From the NCBI GenBank assembly GCA_905234795.1, contig CAJOIQ010000015.1:1-45403 (forward strand): a stretch of 45,403 nt of DNA, in the 5' to 3' direction. The notes below the pieces were generated by a model. The model saw nothing but the letters and a program-made list of their open reading frames with translations, was not told the DNA's origin and searched no databases. The stretch's first letter is position 1. Each line of letters begins with the position of its first letter. This document shows positions 18,087 through 23,959 of this stretch, one piece after another. The translations under genes were made by a program, and so were the position numbers. This stretch comes from an uncultured Bacteroidales bacterium. GTDB lineage: Bacteria > Bacteroidota > Bacteroidia > Bacteroidales > UBA932.

Positions 18087-18094
18087 TACCTTTG
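18087..18094 (+). promoter_or_regulatory. -7 promoter box of the DUF1963 gene
   Basis: TACCTTTG lies 16 nt before the ATG at 18111 and matches TAnnTTTG. No clear -33 box was found. Confidence 0.5.
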
Positions 18095-18110
18095 GGAAAA
18101 CTCTCAAGCC

Positions 18111-18536
18111 ATGGCCATCATAATCAACCTGCAAGAAACCGAAACCGAACTCTTCTGTTCCTCCAAATGGTGGGGAGACCCCGACCTTCCGGCCGATATG
18201 GAATACCCCACGGCTCCGGCCGAGGAAGACGGAGAGACCTTCGACTATCCACTCACGTTCATCTGCCAGATCAATTGTGAAGACATCGCACCGTTTGATC
18301 CGGAAGGAAAACTCCCGCATGAGGGGATGTTTTACATTTTTGCCGGCGTGGATGAATACCTGGACTACGAGAGCCCCTGGCACAACGGCCTGGGCGTATG
18401 GGACAAGAAACAGGTGGTAGTCAAATATACCAAGCCCATCAATATGGAAACCTTCCGCAGCGCCATCCTGGTGGACGACGATGACCAGCCGCTCACCCAG
18501 CCAGCCCTCAAGATGACCTTCGAGGCCTGCGTATAA
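18111..18536 (+). CDS. DUF1963 (YwqG-like) protein, C-terminally truncated
   Basis: The 141-residue product has the N-terminal half of a DUF1963/YwqG protein: SKWWGDPDLPADMEYP, FICQINCEDIAPFD and GMFYIFAGVDEY. Members of this family usually exceed 220 residues, so about 100 C-terminal residues are missing. The frame ends exactly where prophage-type sequence begins: codons 140-141 and the stop would lie in the phage end if it starts at TG 18528. I infer disruption by prophage insertion; the rest of the gene should reappear beyond the right end, outside this window. The biochemical role of the family is not established. Confidence 0.7.
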   Translation: MAIIINLQETETELFCSSKWWGDPDLPADMEYPTAPAEEDGETFDYPLTFICQINCEDIAPFDPEGKLPHEGMFYIFAGVDEYLDYESPWHNGLGVWDKKQVVVKYTKPINMETFRSAILVDDDDQPLTQPALKMTFEACV

Positions 18537-18541
18537 TCGGC

Positions 18542-18620
18542 AAAACGAATCGCGGCGAAAAACAAAACCAAATGCGATAAAATCGCACCCGGAAAAGACC
18601 AAAACGAAACGCGACGGGAA
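18542..18620. repeat. Degenerate repeats at the prophage end, possible transposase sites
   Basis: Three copies of a word close to AAAACGAA-n-CGCG start at 18542, 18564 (AAAACCAAATGCG) and 18601. The first and third agree at 16 of 20 positions. Mu-like phage ends carry repeated transposase binding sites of about 20 bp, and these lie directly inside the proposed boundary at 18528. Confidence 0.4.
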
Positions 18621-18641
18621 TTTTGCGCACGCCCATCAAAC

Positions 18642-18681
18642 AAGGCCCTCAAACTCCAATCAAACGGAACTTGAGGGCCTT
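18642..18681. terminator. Bidirectional terminator at the prophage left end
   Basis: AAGGCCCTCAA (18642-18652) pairs perfectly with TTGAGGGCCTT (18671-18681) around an 18-nt loop. It lies 20 nt past the stop of the last minus-strand phage gene and would end the long late transcript before it enters host DNA. Confidence 0.6.
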
Positions 18682-18701
18682 TCAAATACACGGCAGGCTA
18701 A

Positions 18702-19337
18702 TCAGACGTTCAGTTCAAACTTCACCTCCTCCCCATTTAGCAACCTTTCCGTGTTGGGAAGGTTGTTTTCGTAGATATGGACATTGCCCAGGAATAGGGT
18801 TATCGACTTCAAAGAGAGGTCAATTTGCCGGGAGATGAGGTACAAGTGGTAGATGTCTGACGGCAGGCCAAGGCTCGCATCAGAGCTGCGCTGGTAGGCA
18901 GTCAAGACCAATTCGCCTTCGTCAATCTGGAACTGAACAAGAGAGAGGCACGGCGCCTGGTTGCTTTCTGCGTCAGTCTGCCCCAGGAACAGGACATAGT
19001 TCTTACTATTCCGTTTCTCCCTGTTAATCTTCGCCACCAGCGGCGGCAGCTTCTCGAAATAGGTGGGGTAGGAGTTCACAAGGATAGGGCCGACGTAGTC
19101 CCACCAGGAGATGCCGACCTCTCGGTATTTCTCCACGTTCCTCTCCCCGTGCGTGAACAGTTCAAGTTCGTTCTTTAGTTTCTTCCGGGCGAGGTTGTGC
19201 CCCTCGAAGATGTCAAGCAGGTCACCCGGGGTCAGTGACAGTTGCTGGTTGAGCAGGTACTTGATTGCACCTTTCTTGTTCTGCTGGGTCTTCCCGTCCC
19301 GCAGAATCCGCGTTAAAATATCGTGGTATTTGTTCAT
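18702..19337 (-). CDS. Thymidylate-synthase-family enzyme, probable dCMP-specific
   Basis: The C-terminal half of this 211-residue protein aligns with thymidylate synthase: APCLSLVQF (catalytic Cys), YQRSSDASLGLP (phosphate-binding Arg, Ser, Asp) and VHIY (the TS HxY motif). The position held by Asn in TS (LPFNI in E. coli) is Asp here (LPSDI). The same Asn-to-Asp change marks T4 dCMP hydroxymethylase and gives preference for cytosine over uracil. The His after the catalytic Cys is Leu. I infer a dCMP hydroxymethylase or methylase that makes modified dCTP precursor for phage DNA. It is shorter than TS (about 264 residues). It lies 69 nt downstream of dam, at the end of the late operon. Confidence 0.7.
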   Translation of the reverse strand: MNKYHDILTRILRDGKTQQNKKGAIKYLLNQQLSLTPGDLLDIFEGHNLARKKLKNELELFTHGERNVEKYREVGISWWDYVGPILVNSYPTYFEKLPPLVAKINREKRNSKNYVLFLGQTDAESNQAPCLSLVQFQIDEGELVLTAYQRSSDASLGLPSDIYHLYLISRQIDLSLKSITLFLGNVHIYENNLPNTERLLNGEEVKFELNV

Positions 19338-19406
19338 ATTTGTGTTGTGTTTAAGGGTTTATACATAATGCGGCTGGGAGCTCGCCAAAAAGCCCAGAAA
19401 CAGTCC

Positions 19407-20240
19407 TCATTCGGAATCTACTACATCCTCCGTCGGGAGGTCAAACAAGGAGCACTGATGCTGTTCCTCATAGTTACAGACCATCCACTCCTCCTGCTTC
19501 CGACGGGCCGTCTTTGATGCCGTAATCATTCTCTCAACCCGGTGGATAGTCCAGCCGTTCCTATCGGCGAACCTCTCGATTGGCTCGTAGGGGAACATTG
19601 TCAGCATAAACTTCCCTTTGACCGTCTCCAGCAGACGCAGCAGCTCTTCCATGTTCCTGTCAGAGAACACGCCCTCGTAATGCCCGCAATCGCTGTTGAT
19701 GTAGGGCGGATCCACAAAGTGGAAGGCTCCTTCGCAGTCATACGTCTCAATGACATCGAGCGCATTCCTATTCTCAATGGTCACGTGTTCCAGGCGCCGG
19801 CATATCTGCTCGGTAAATTCGTCCTTGGCATTCTGAATCTTCTTTGGCATTCCGCCGCCGAAGTCGTAACCGAAAGAGCCGTCCATCATAGCGGCAAAGG
19901 ACATCTTGCATAGGGCCCAGACCGCCCAGGCGCGTTGCGCCGGTGAGAAAAACTCCGGGTAGGCGTTGATGTGGGCGGCGTGGGCGTGCAGGTCCCGGCT
20001 GTGAAGGGTTTTGTCAATCTCGGTCTTAAGGTCCCTGTAATAGACCTGGGCGACCCAGTAGAAGTTTGTCAACTCCATGTTAATGTCGTTGATGATTTCA
20101 GCCTCCGCCGGTGGCTTGGCGAAAAGGACTGCCGCACCGCCGCAGAAGGCCTCGGTGTAAAGTTGGTGTGAGGGGATGAGTGGCATGATGTGTTTCAGCA
20201 TCGTTTGCTTGCCCCCATAGTAGGAAATCGGTGTTCTCAT
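19407..20240 (-). CDS. dam: DNA adenine N6-methyltransferase (Dam, D12 class)
   Basis: The 277-residue enzyme has the N-terminal PISYYGGKQTMLKHI motif of D12-class methylases, the SAM-binding YTEAFCGGAAV (FxGG motif, about residue 30), and the catalytic FVDPPY (DPPY) with the following GHYEG segment. It would methylate adenine in a short target, often GATC, and protect phage DNA from restriction or alter regulation. It starts 187 nt after the DUF6527 gene; the gap holds the structured ncRNA on the opposite strand. Target specificity cannot be read from the sequence alone. Confidence 0.88.
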   Translation of the reverse strand: MRTPISYYGGKQTMLKHIMPLIPSHQLYTEAFCGGAAVLFAKPPAEAEIINDINMELTNFYWVAQVYYRDLKTEIDKTLHSRDLHAHAAHINAYPEFFSPAQRAWAVWALCKMSFAAMMDGSFGYDFGGGMPKKIQNAKDEFTEQICRRLEHVTIENRNALDVIETYDCEGAFHFVDPPYINSDCGHYEGVFSDRNMEELLRLLETVKGKFMLTMFPYEPIERFADRNGWTIHRVERMITASKTARRKQEEWMVCNYEEQHQCSLFDLPTEDVVDSE

Positions 20241-20244
20241 ATCG

Positions 20245-20272
20245 TTTGAATAAAAAATAATTGCTACCTTTG
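20245..20272 (+). promoter_or_regulatory. Promoter of the structured ncRNA
   Basis: TACCTTTG at 20265-20272 matches the -7 consensus exactly. TTTG at 20245-20248 is a -33 candidate at a slightly short 16-nt spacing. The predicted start, near 20278, coincides with the first base pair of the outer RNA stem. Confidence 0.55.
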
Positions 20273-20277
20273 CAGTG

Positions 20278-20396
20278 CATCACCCATACGCACAAAGCGA
20301 CACAGCACAAGCGAGAGACTTACTCCCGACTTTGCGCTGTGTCGCATTTGTGTAAGAAGTGGGTGATGCTAATTCTTACAGGTCGGGAGTTTTTTT
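20278..20396 (+). ncRNA. Structured phage ncRNA, about 119 nt, with own promoter and terminator
   Basis: Three helices can be read directly. P1 is GCATCACCCA (20277-20286) with TGGGTGATGC (20360-20369). P2 is CACAAAGCGACACAGC (20291-20306) with GCTGTGTCGC-a-TTTGTG (20336-20352), 16 bp with one bulge. The loop of P2 holds ACTCCCGAC (20322-20330), which is fully complementary to GTCGGGAGT (20382-20390), itself followed by seven T (20390-20396). The loop-tail pairing could form a pseudoknot or switch. It has no sensible reading frame and is antisense to the leader of dam. I do not recognise its class. Confidence 0.6.
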
Positions 20397-20427
20397 ATAA
20401 GCCCCTCCCGTTGGGCCTCCGTTCAAA

Positions 20428-20733
20428 TCAATCCTCCAGTTCCGGCAGCTCTACCGTCTGCCCGGCGAGGTGATGTGTGCTGTCGGTCAGGAACTGGATC
20501 CTGCCGTTAGTTATGAAGCTATGGCAGACCGCCCCGGGGATTCCTCCCGGAGTAGTCACCTTGATGGACGGGTGGACTGTCGGCTTATCGAAATTTTCAT
20601 TCCAGCTCCAGGCAGGTCGTCCATCGTTCCAATGGGTCTGAAAGATGTGATGCTCGCCGCATCCTGGGCATTTGAAGATGAAAGCCCGGCCGGTACCCCA
20701 CGGGTGGCCCTTTAATTCTGCTACCTTTGCCAT
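20428..20733 (-). CDS. DUF6527-like small protein
   Basis: The 101-residue protein has a CPGCGEHH zinc-ribbon half, PAWSWN, PTVHPSI, a CHSFITNGRIQFL segment and the ending STHHLAGQTVELP, a pattern shared by DUF6527-type phage proteins. It starts 1 nt after the endolysin gene and is therefore part of the lysis end of the late operon. The two cysteines plus histidines suggest metal binding. Its function is not known. Confidence 0.6.
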   Translation of the reverse strand: MAKVAELKGHPWGTGRAFIFKCPGCGEHHIFQTHWNDGRPAWSWNENFDKPTVHPSIKVTTPGGIPGAVCHSFITNGRIQFLTDSTHHLAGQTVELPELED

Positions 20734-20734
20734 A

Positions 20735-21283
20735 TCAGAACGTCAGAGTTTTCGCCGGTCTGGTATTGAGGGTCAGCGCCCCATAGTTGATGGAGTCCAG
20801 CCGGCGCAGCCAGCCCTTCAGGAACTTCTTATTAGAGGGTGTGCTGACACAGATACGGTTCAGGTAAGCCCTCTTCTCGGCCTTCAACGCCTCAAAGAGG
20901 TCACGACCGTTCCGGGCATTGACCGCCGCAATGGTCTTCGGGCCGACGATGCCGTCAACGCCGACCCCCAAGACCTTCTGCGGGTTTTTGATGCCCCAGA
21001 CACCGCTTCCCCACACCCAACTCACAAGGAAGAATGCAACGCTGATGTCCTGGATCTGGTCCGCTTTCCAGCGGTCCCAGAACTTCGTGCGGAAAATGTG
21101 TTCCCACTGGGCGTCCGTCAGGAGTTTCAGGTCCTCGACGGTCTTGTGCTGGCCATAGACGGAGCGGAAGGTGGCCAGGGTGATGCCCCTGTTGGTGGCG
21201 CCGCCCTTATCGTCCGGGTCATTGACAAAACCGCCTTCCCAGGATTTGAGCCAAGCCACAAAGGGTTTAATGTCGTGTTTCAT
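20735..21283 (-). CDS. Endolysin, GH108-type N-acetylmuramidase
   Basis: The 182-residue enzyme starts FVAWLKSWEGGFVNDPDDKGGATNRGITLATF, the GH108 signature with the catalytic Glu in EGG and the GGxTNxGIT segment. A C-terminal peptidoglycan-binding type 3 domain carries GVDGIVGPKTIAAVN. It cleaves the glycan backbone to release phage. No signal peptide is present, so a holin or another export route is needed. It lies 12 nt after the 134-residue gene, downstream of the RT, so it is probably on the same late transcript. Confidence 0.9.
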   Translation of the reverse strand: MKHDIKPFVAWLKSWEGGFVNDPDDKGGATNRGITLATFRSVYGQHKTVEDLKLLTDAQWEHIFRTKFWDRWKADQIQDISVAFFLVSWVWGSGVWGIKNPQKVLGVGVDGIVGPKTIAAVNARNGRDLFEALKAEKRAYLNRICVSTPSNKKFLKGWLRRLDSINYGALTLNTRPAKTLTF

Positions 21284-21295
21284 GGCCTGTCCCTC

Positions 21296-21700
21296 CTATT
21301 CCCAGTTATCCCAGGAGTTCACAAGGCTGATGGCCTCCTGACGGAAAGCCTGGAAGTCGGCCCATTCCTGCATATACTCAGCCTGCTTTTCTTCGGAAAG
21401 CGCCCCTTCCTCCAGCCCGGCTTTCGCCTGGAGCAGCTGAATCTGATGGGTCTTGATGGCGTCCTCTTCGGTCTGGAGATACTTGGTCCGGATAATGCCG
21501 TTGATCAGCTTATCGCGGTTCCACTCATCACACTCGATGAGGGTGCCACCATCCTCCATGGTACCGGTGTATTCCACACCTTCCACGGGTTCAGAGTTCT
21601 CGTCCGCCTGGTACTGGGCCGGGCGGGCATTGAGATACACAATAAAATGCGCCCCATCGTAATGAGTGGGGCGCTGCGGGTTCAAATAGACTTTTTTCAT
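21296..21700 (-). CDS. Unknown protein between RT and endolysin
   Basis: The 134-residue acidic protein begins KKVYLNPQRPTHYDGAHFIVYLN and has a C-terminal helix rich in Glu, Gln and Ala (about 75-125). Position after fibre genes suggests a tail-fibre assembly factor. It is not an obvious DGR accessory protein: Avd is a basic, all-helical protein, whereas this one has a beta-like N-terminal half. The gap to the RT stop is 2 nt, so they are co-translated. Function unproven. Confidence 0.6.
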   Translation of the reverse strand: MKKVYLNPQRPTHYDGAHFIVYLNARPAQYQADENSEPVEGVEYTGTMEDGGTLIECDEWNRDKLINGIIRTKYLQTEEDAIKTHQIQLLQAKAGLEEGALSEEKQAEYMQEWADFQAFRQEAISLVNSWDNWE

Positions 21701-21702
21701 TT

Positions 21703-23460
21703 CTACGTGAATTTATAGAATTTCTTCTTTCGCTGGTTGACGGCCACCTGGATGACCGTGTCTGCCGGTAAGTCTTCCTCGCTGAATTCCGTTTCAGTCT
21801 GTTCAATCAAGACCTTGGAACCAGTATAGGCATAATAGACCTGACCGGGCTCAACAAGCACATCCTTCCCTTTCTCATTCTGGTAGGTGAACTGCTTCCC
21901 CTTCCATTCAAACATGATGGCAAGGCACTTTTTCGGGGACCCGTCATCGTTGAACTCCTGGATGGAGTCAATCACTGAATAGGCCCTGAGTTCCATCAGG
22001 AAGTCATCTTCATTGGCTTCCACCTCCGGGTCAAACAGAAGGCGTTCAAACTGCCTTTTCTGAGTGTGGGGGATGTCAAATGGGCATTGACTCTTGCGCT
22101 TGTTGATTTTTGCGCCCAAACGTTCTCTCTTTTCCATGTGATATTTGTTTATGAAGTTGATAGAATTCGCGTGTACCATGGTGCCCAGTTGGGAGGAAAT
22201 GGCCCTCCGGATCTGGTCATAAGTGAGCCCCATTTTGAGGCCCTTCCGGATCTTCCGCTTGATGTCTTCTTTTACCATCTTGCTTGCCCTTATATGGCCA
22301 TCCTTGAATATCCGGTACCCGACAATGGTAAAGCCGTCAGAATAGCGGGAAGGGCCCTTTTCGGGGCAATCCCCGGCTATGCTTCCGACTTGCCATTTCT
22401 CGTTCATCGTCATCCGGAGCTCTGCGCCCCAGTATAGGGCTATCCAATCAGTGACCATGTGAAGGAAAGTCTTATCCTCATGCAGAATCAGGAGGTTGTC
22501 CATGAAGCAATACGGGAACTTGATGCCCCGCAGCACATAGCCCCGGAACTTCCGGATGAGGTAATCTTCCCCCTTGGCCAGCTCCGCCCGGTCTTCGTCA
22601 GTCTTGGCCGTTGCCCGCTTTGCATCCACATATTGGGCGGCCATCATCCGGATGAGGGTTTCATTCCCCTGCAAACCGAAGAGCCGCCGCAGGTCGTGGG
22701 TGAACTGGGCAAGTGCCATATTGGCATTGATGGTGGAGATTTTGAGCCCGATAGCGAGCCCGGCGGGGTGTTCCAGATCACCGTTCCCCATCGGGGTCCC
22801 AATGCTGCTATCCAAGACGGCATCAAAGGACTTCATCAGGAGAGGATCCTTGATATGCCGACGAAGGTATTGCTTAGGCACATCGATGGGAACATTGGCA
22901 TACATCTTCGATACATCCAGATTGGCAAAGGCCTTGAGTTCCGGATGGGCTGCGATGTCAGCGGCAATCATCTTCACCATCTGATGCTGCCCACGTCCCA
23001 GGACACAGGCGAAAGTGCGCTCATCGAAGCTCCGGCAGATGATATGTTCAGCCGGGTTCAGTATCCCCCAGTGGAACACATGATGCTCATACTGGAGCAT
23101 GGACAGGAACCGGGCCTTCTTACCCTTCTTTTCCAGAATGGTCTTATAGGAGTAATCTTCCGGGCGTATCTGATAGGTGCCCGTCAGAAAAAGCTGAAGG
23201 AGGCTTTCAGCATTCTCATCCAGATTGGATTCAAAGGCCTTCACCTCCTTCCGTCGCTTCTTACGCCTTGAGGCGCAATAGTGGGCAACCTTGAAATTCT
23301 CCTTTGTGCCCACCACATCAGACAAATGTCCATGTCTGCGTGTCACAGTGTCACGAGTGTCATAAAGTGTTACAGTGTCCTGTGTCTGCTTTTTCTCACA
23401 AGCGCCGTCGAATCCTTGCGGACCTACCGGAACCCGTTTTGATGATATGTTTTCCGGCAA
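21703..23460 (-). CDS. Diversity-generating retroelement reverse transcriptase
   Basis: The RT copies the template-repeat RNA and inserts random bases opposite adenines. A conserved N-terminal block (ASRRKKRRKEVKAFESNL, SFDERTFACVLGRGQHQMV) is DGR-like. Motif A is NLDVSKMY (Asp182). The usual YxDD is FMDN (Asp321, Asn322), and the region equivalent to the DGR GxxxSQ motif reads IGLKIST, so this is a divergent member. The long C-terminal part (about 400-585) is a thumb/other region I cannot assign. The 585-residue frame starts with TTG at 23460; GTG at 23316 or 23313 would give about 536 residues and fits the conserved N-terminus better. Start uncertain. Confidence 0.85.
   Translation of the reverse strand: MPENISSKRVPVGPQGFDGACEKKQTQDTVTLYDTRDTVTRRHGHLSDVVGTKENFKVAHYCASRRKKRRKEVKAFESNLDENAESLLQLFLTGTYQIRPEDYSYKTILEKKGKKARFLSMLQYEHHVFHWGILNPAEHIICRSFDERTFACVLGRGQHQMVKMIAADIAAHPELKAFANLDVSKMYANVPIDVPKQYLRRHIKDPLLMKSFDAVLDSSIGTPMGNGDLEHPAGLAIGLKISTINANMALAQFTHDLRRLFGLQGNETLIRMMAAQYVDAKRATAKTDEDRAELAKGEDYLIRKFRGYVLRGIKFPYCFMDNLLILHEDKTFLHMVTDWIALYWGAELRMTMNEKWQVGSIAGDCPEKGPSRYSDGFTIVGYRIFKDGHIRASKMVKEDIKRKIRKGLKMGLTYDQIRRAISSQLGTMVHANSINFINKYHMEKRERLGAKINKRKSQCPFDIPHTQKRQFERLLFDPEVEANEDDFLMELRAYSVIDSIQEFNDDGSPKKCLAIMFEWKGKQFTYQNEKGKDVLVEPGQVYYAYTGSKVLIEQTETEFSEEDLPADTVIQVAVNQRKKKFYKFT
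23340..23386. repeat. Cluster of GTGTC words at the RT 5' end
   Basis: Five GTGTC and one GTGTT occur on the plus strand at 7-10 nt spacing (23340, 23348, 23357, 23367, 23375, 23382). They would encode the odd DTVTLYDTRDTVT stretch of the longest RT form. They may instead belong to the 3' part of the TR RNA, upstream of the true RT start. Confidence 0.45.
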
Positions 23461-23522
23461 GAGCCGGGGTCAACCCTCAAATAGACCGGGGATGCAAACA
23501 CAAAACACCCGGCCCAAGTAGT

Positions 23523-23641
23523 GGGGCGACGACAGGTTCGCATTGGCATTCGAGGGCGCATTGTTACCATTGAAGTACGCCAGGCCATCATTGTCACCAT
23601 TGTTAGCATTGCCGGAGCCAAGAGGCGAGCGGAAACCCGAA
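23523..23641 (-). repeat. DGR template repeat (TR)
   Basis: The 119-bp segment matches the 3' end of the receptor gene (VR, 23951-24069) except at 10 positions. All 10 are T on the plus strand, that is adenine in TR sense. The sense strand is rich in AAT/AAC codons, the optimum for adenine mutagenesis, and reads in frame with the same protein (SGFRSPLGSG..ending in SSP), stopping at TGA 23472-23470. The constant 3' part (15 bp, 23523-23537) is the initiation-of-homology side. Confidence 0.95.
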
Positions 23642-23682
23642 ACCTACCGCCTTAGAGAGTAAACCCACCCTTTCAGGCAGCA

Positions 23683-23712
23683 CAAAGTTACGAATTTCCA
23701 GCAAACTCCAAA
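23683..23712 (-). promoter_or_regulatory. Dedicated promoter of the TR-RT transcript
   Basis: On the minus strand TTTG (23712-23709), 18 nt, and TAACTTTG (23690-23683) match the -33/-7 consensus. The start would be near 23676, about 35 nt upstream of the TR. Confidence 0.65.
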
Positions 23713-23720
23713 AATCTCAA

Positions 23721-23743
23721 TATAAAAATCCGCCTTACGGCGG
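23721..23743 (-). terminator. Terminator between target gene and TR
   Basis: On the minus strand CCGCC-GTAA-GGCGG (23743-23730) is followed by ATTTTTAT. It lies about 155 bp after the receptor gene stop and just before the TR promoter, so target and TR-RT transcripts are separable. Confidence 0.65.
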
Positions 23744-23813
23744 TGTGTAAATCATACCGCCGTGGCCGTTTTCCACGGAAAGGAAAGAACAGTATTTCAA
23801 AGAACTATCTTGA

Positions 23814-23876
23814 GGCCCCTGCGGGGCCGGGTTTCTTGCTCGCCCTTTCAGGGCTGCGCGGGTTCTTTGCCTGCGC
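23814..23876. repeat. Hairpins downstream of the VR
   Basis: Three stems follow each other: GGCCCC-TGC-GGGGCC (23814-23828), GCCCT-TTC-AGGGC (23842-23854) and GCGCGGG..CCTGCGC (23856-23876, one G-U pair). DGR target genes often need a hairpin after the VR for efficient retrohoming; these lie 75-140 bp from the VR end, further than in the Bordetella phage system. Confidence 0.5.
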
Positions 23877-23959
23877 GTCGCCCCTCATCCCTCCGGGCTA
23901 AGCTGCTGCGACAAAGGGAACCGGGTCAAAATCATCGGGAGTTTCGCAGAGGGGCGACG
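23876..23959. repeat. 11-bp inverted repeat formed with the VR 3' end
   Basis: CGTCGCCCCTC at 23876-23886 is the exact reverse complement of GAGGGGCGACG at 23949-23959. The second arm overlaps the constant 3' end of the VR, where mutagenic homing starts. The arms are 62 bp apart and continue imperfectly to about 17 bp. Confidence 0.6.

Noticed and set aside
21296..21700. Avd accessory protein of the DGR
   Set aside because: The 134-residue product is acidic with a beta-like N-terminal half, not the basic four-helix bundle expected for Avd.
21703..23460. Group II intron or retron reverse transcriptase
   Set aside because: No intron ribozyme, maturase domain or msr/msd was seen, while TR/VR with adenine-only differences identifies a DGR.
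23424..23621. 65-codon frame on the minus strand over the template repeat
   Set aside because: It is out of frame with the TR and target protein and is explained by the Asn-codon-rich TR read in another phase.
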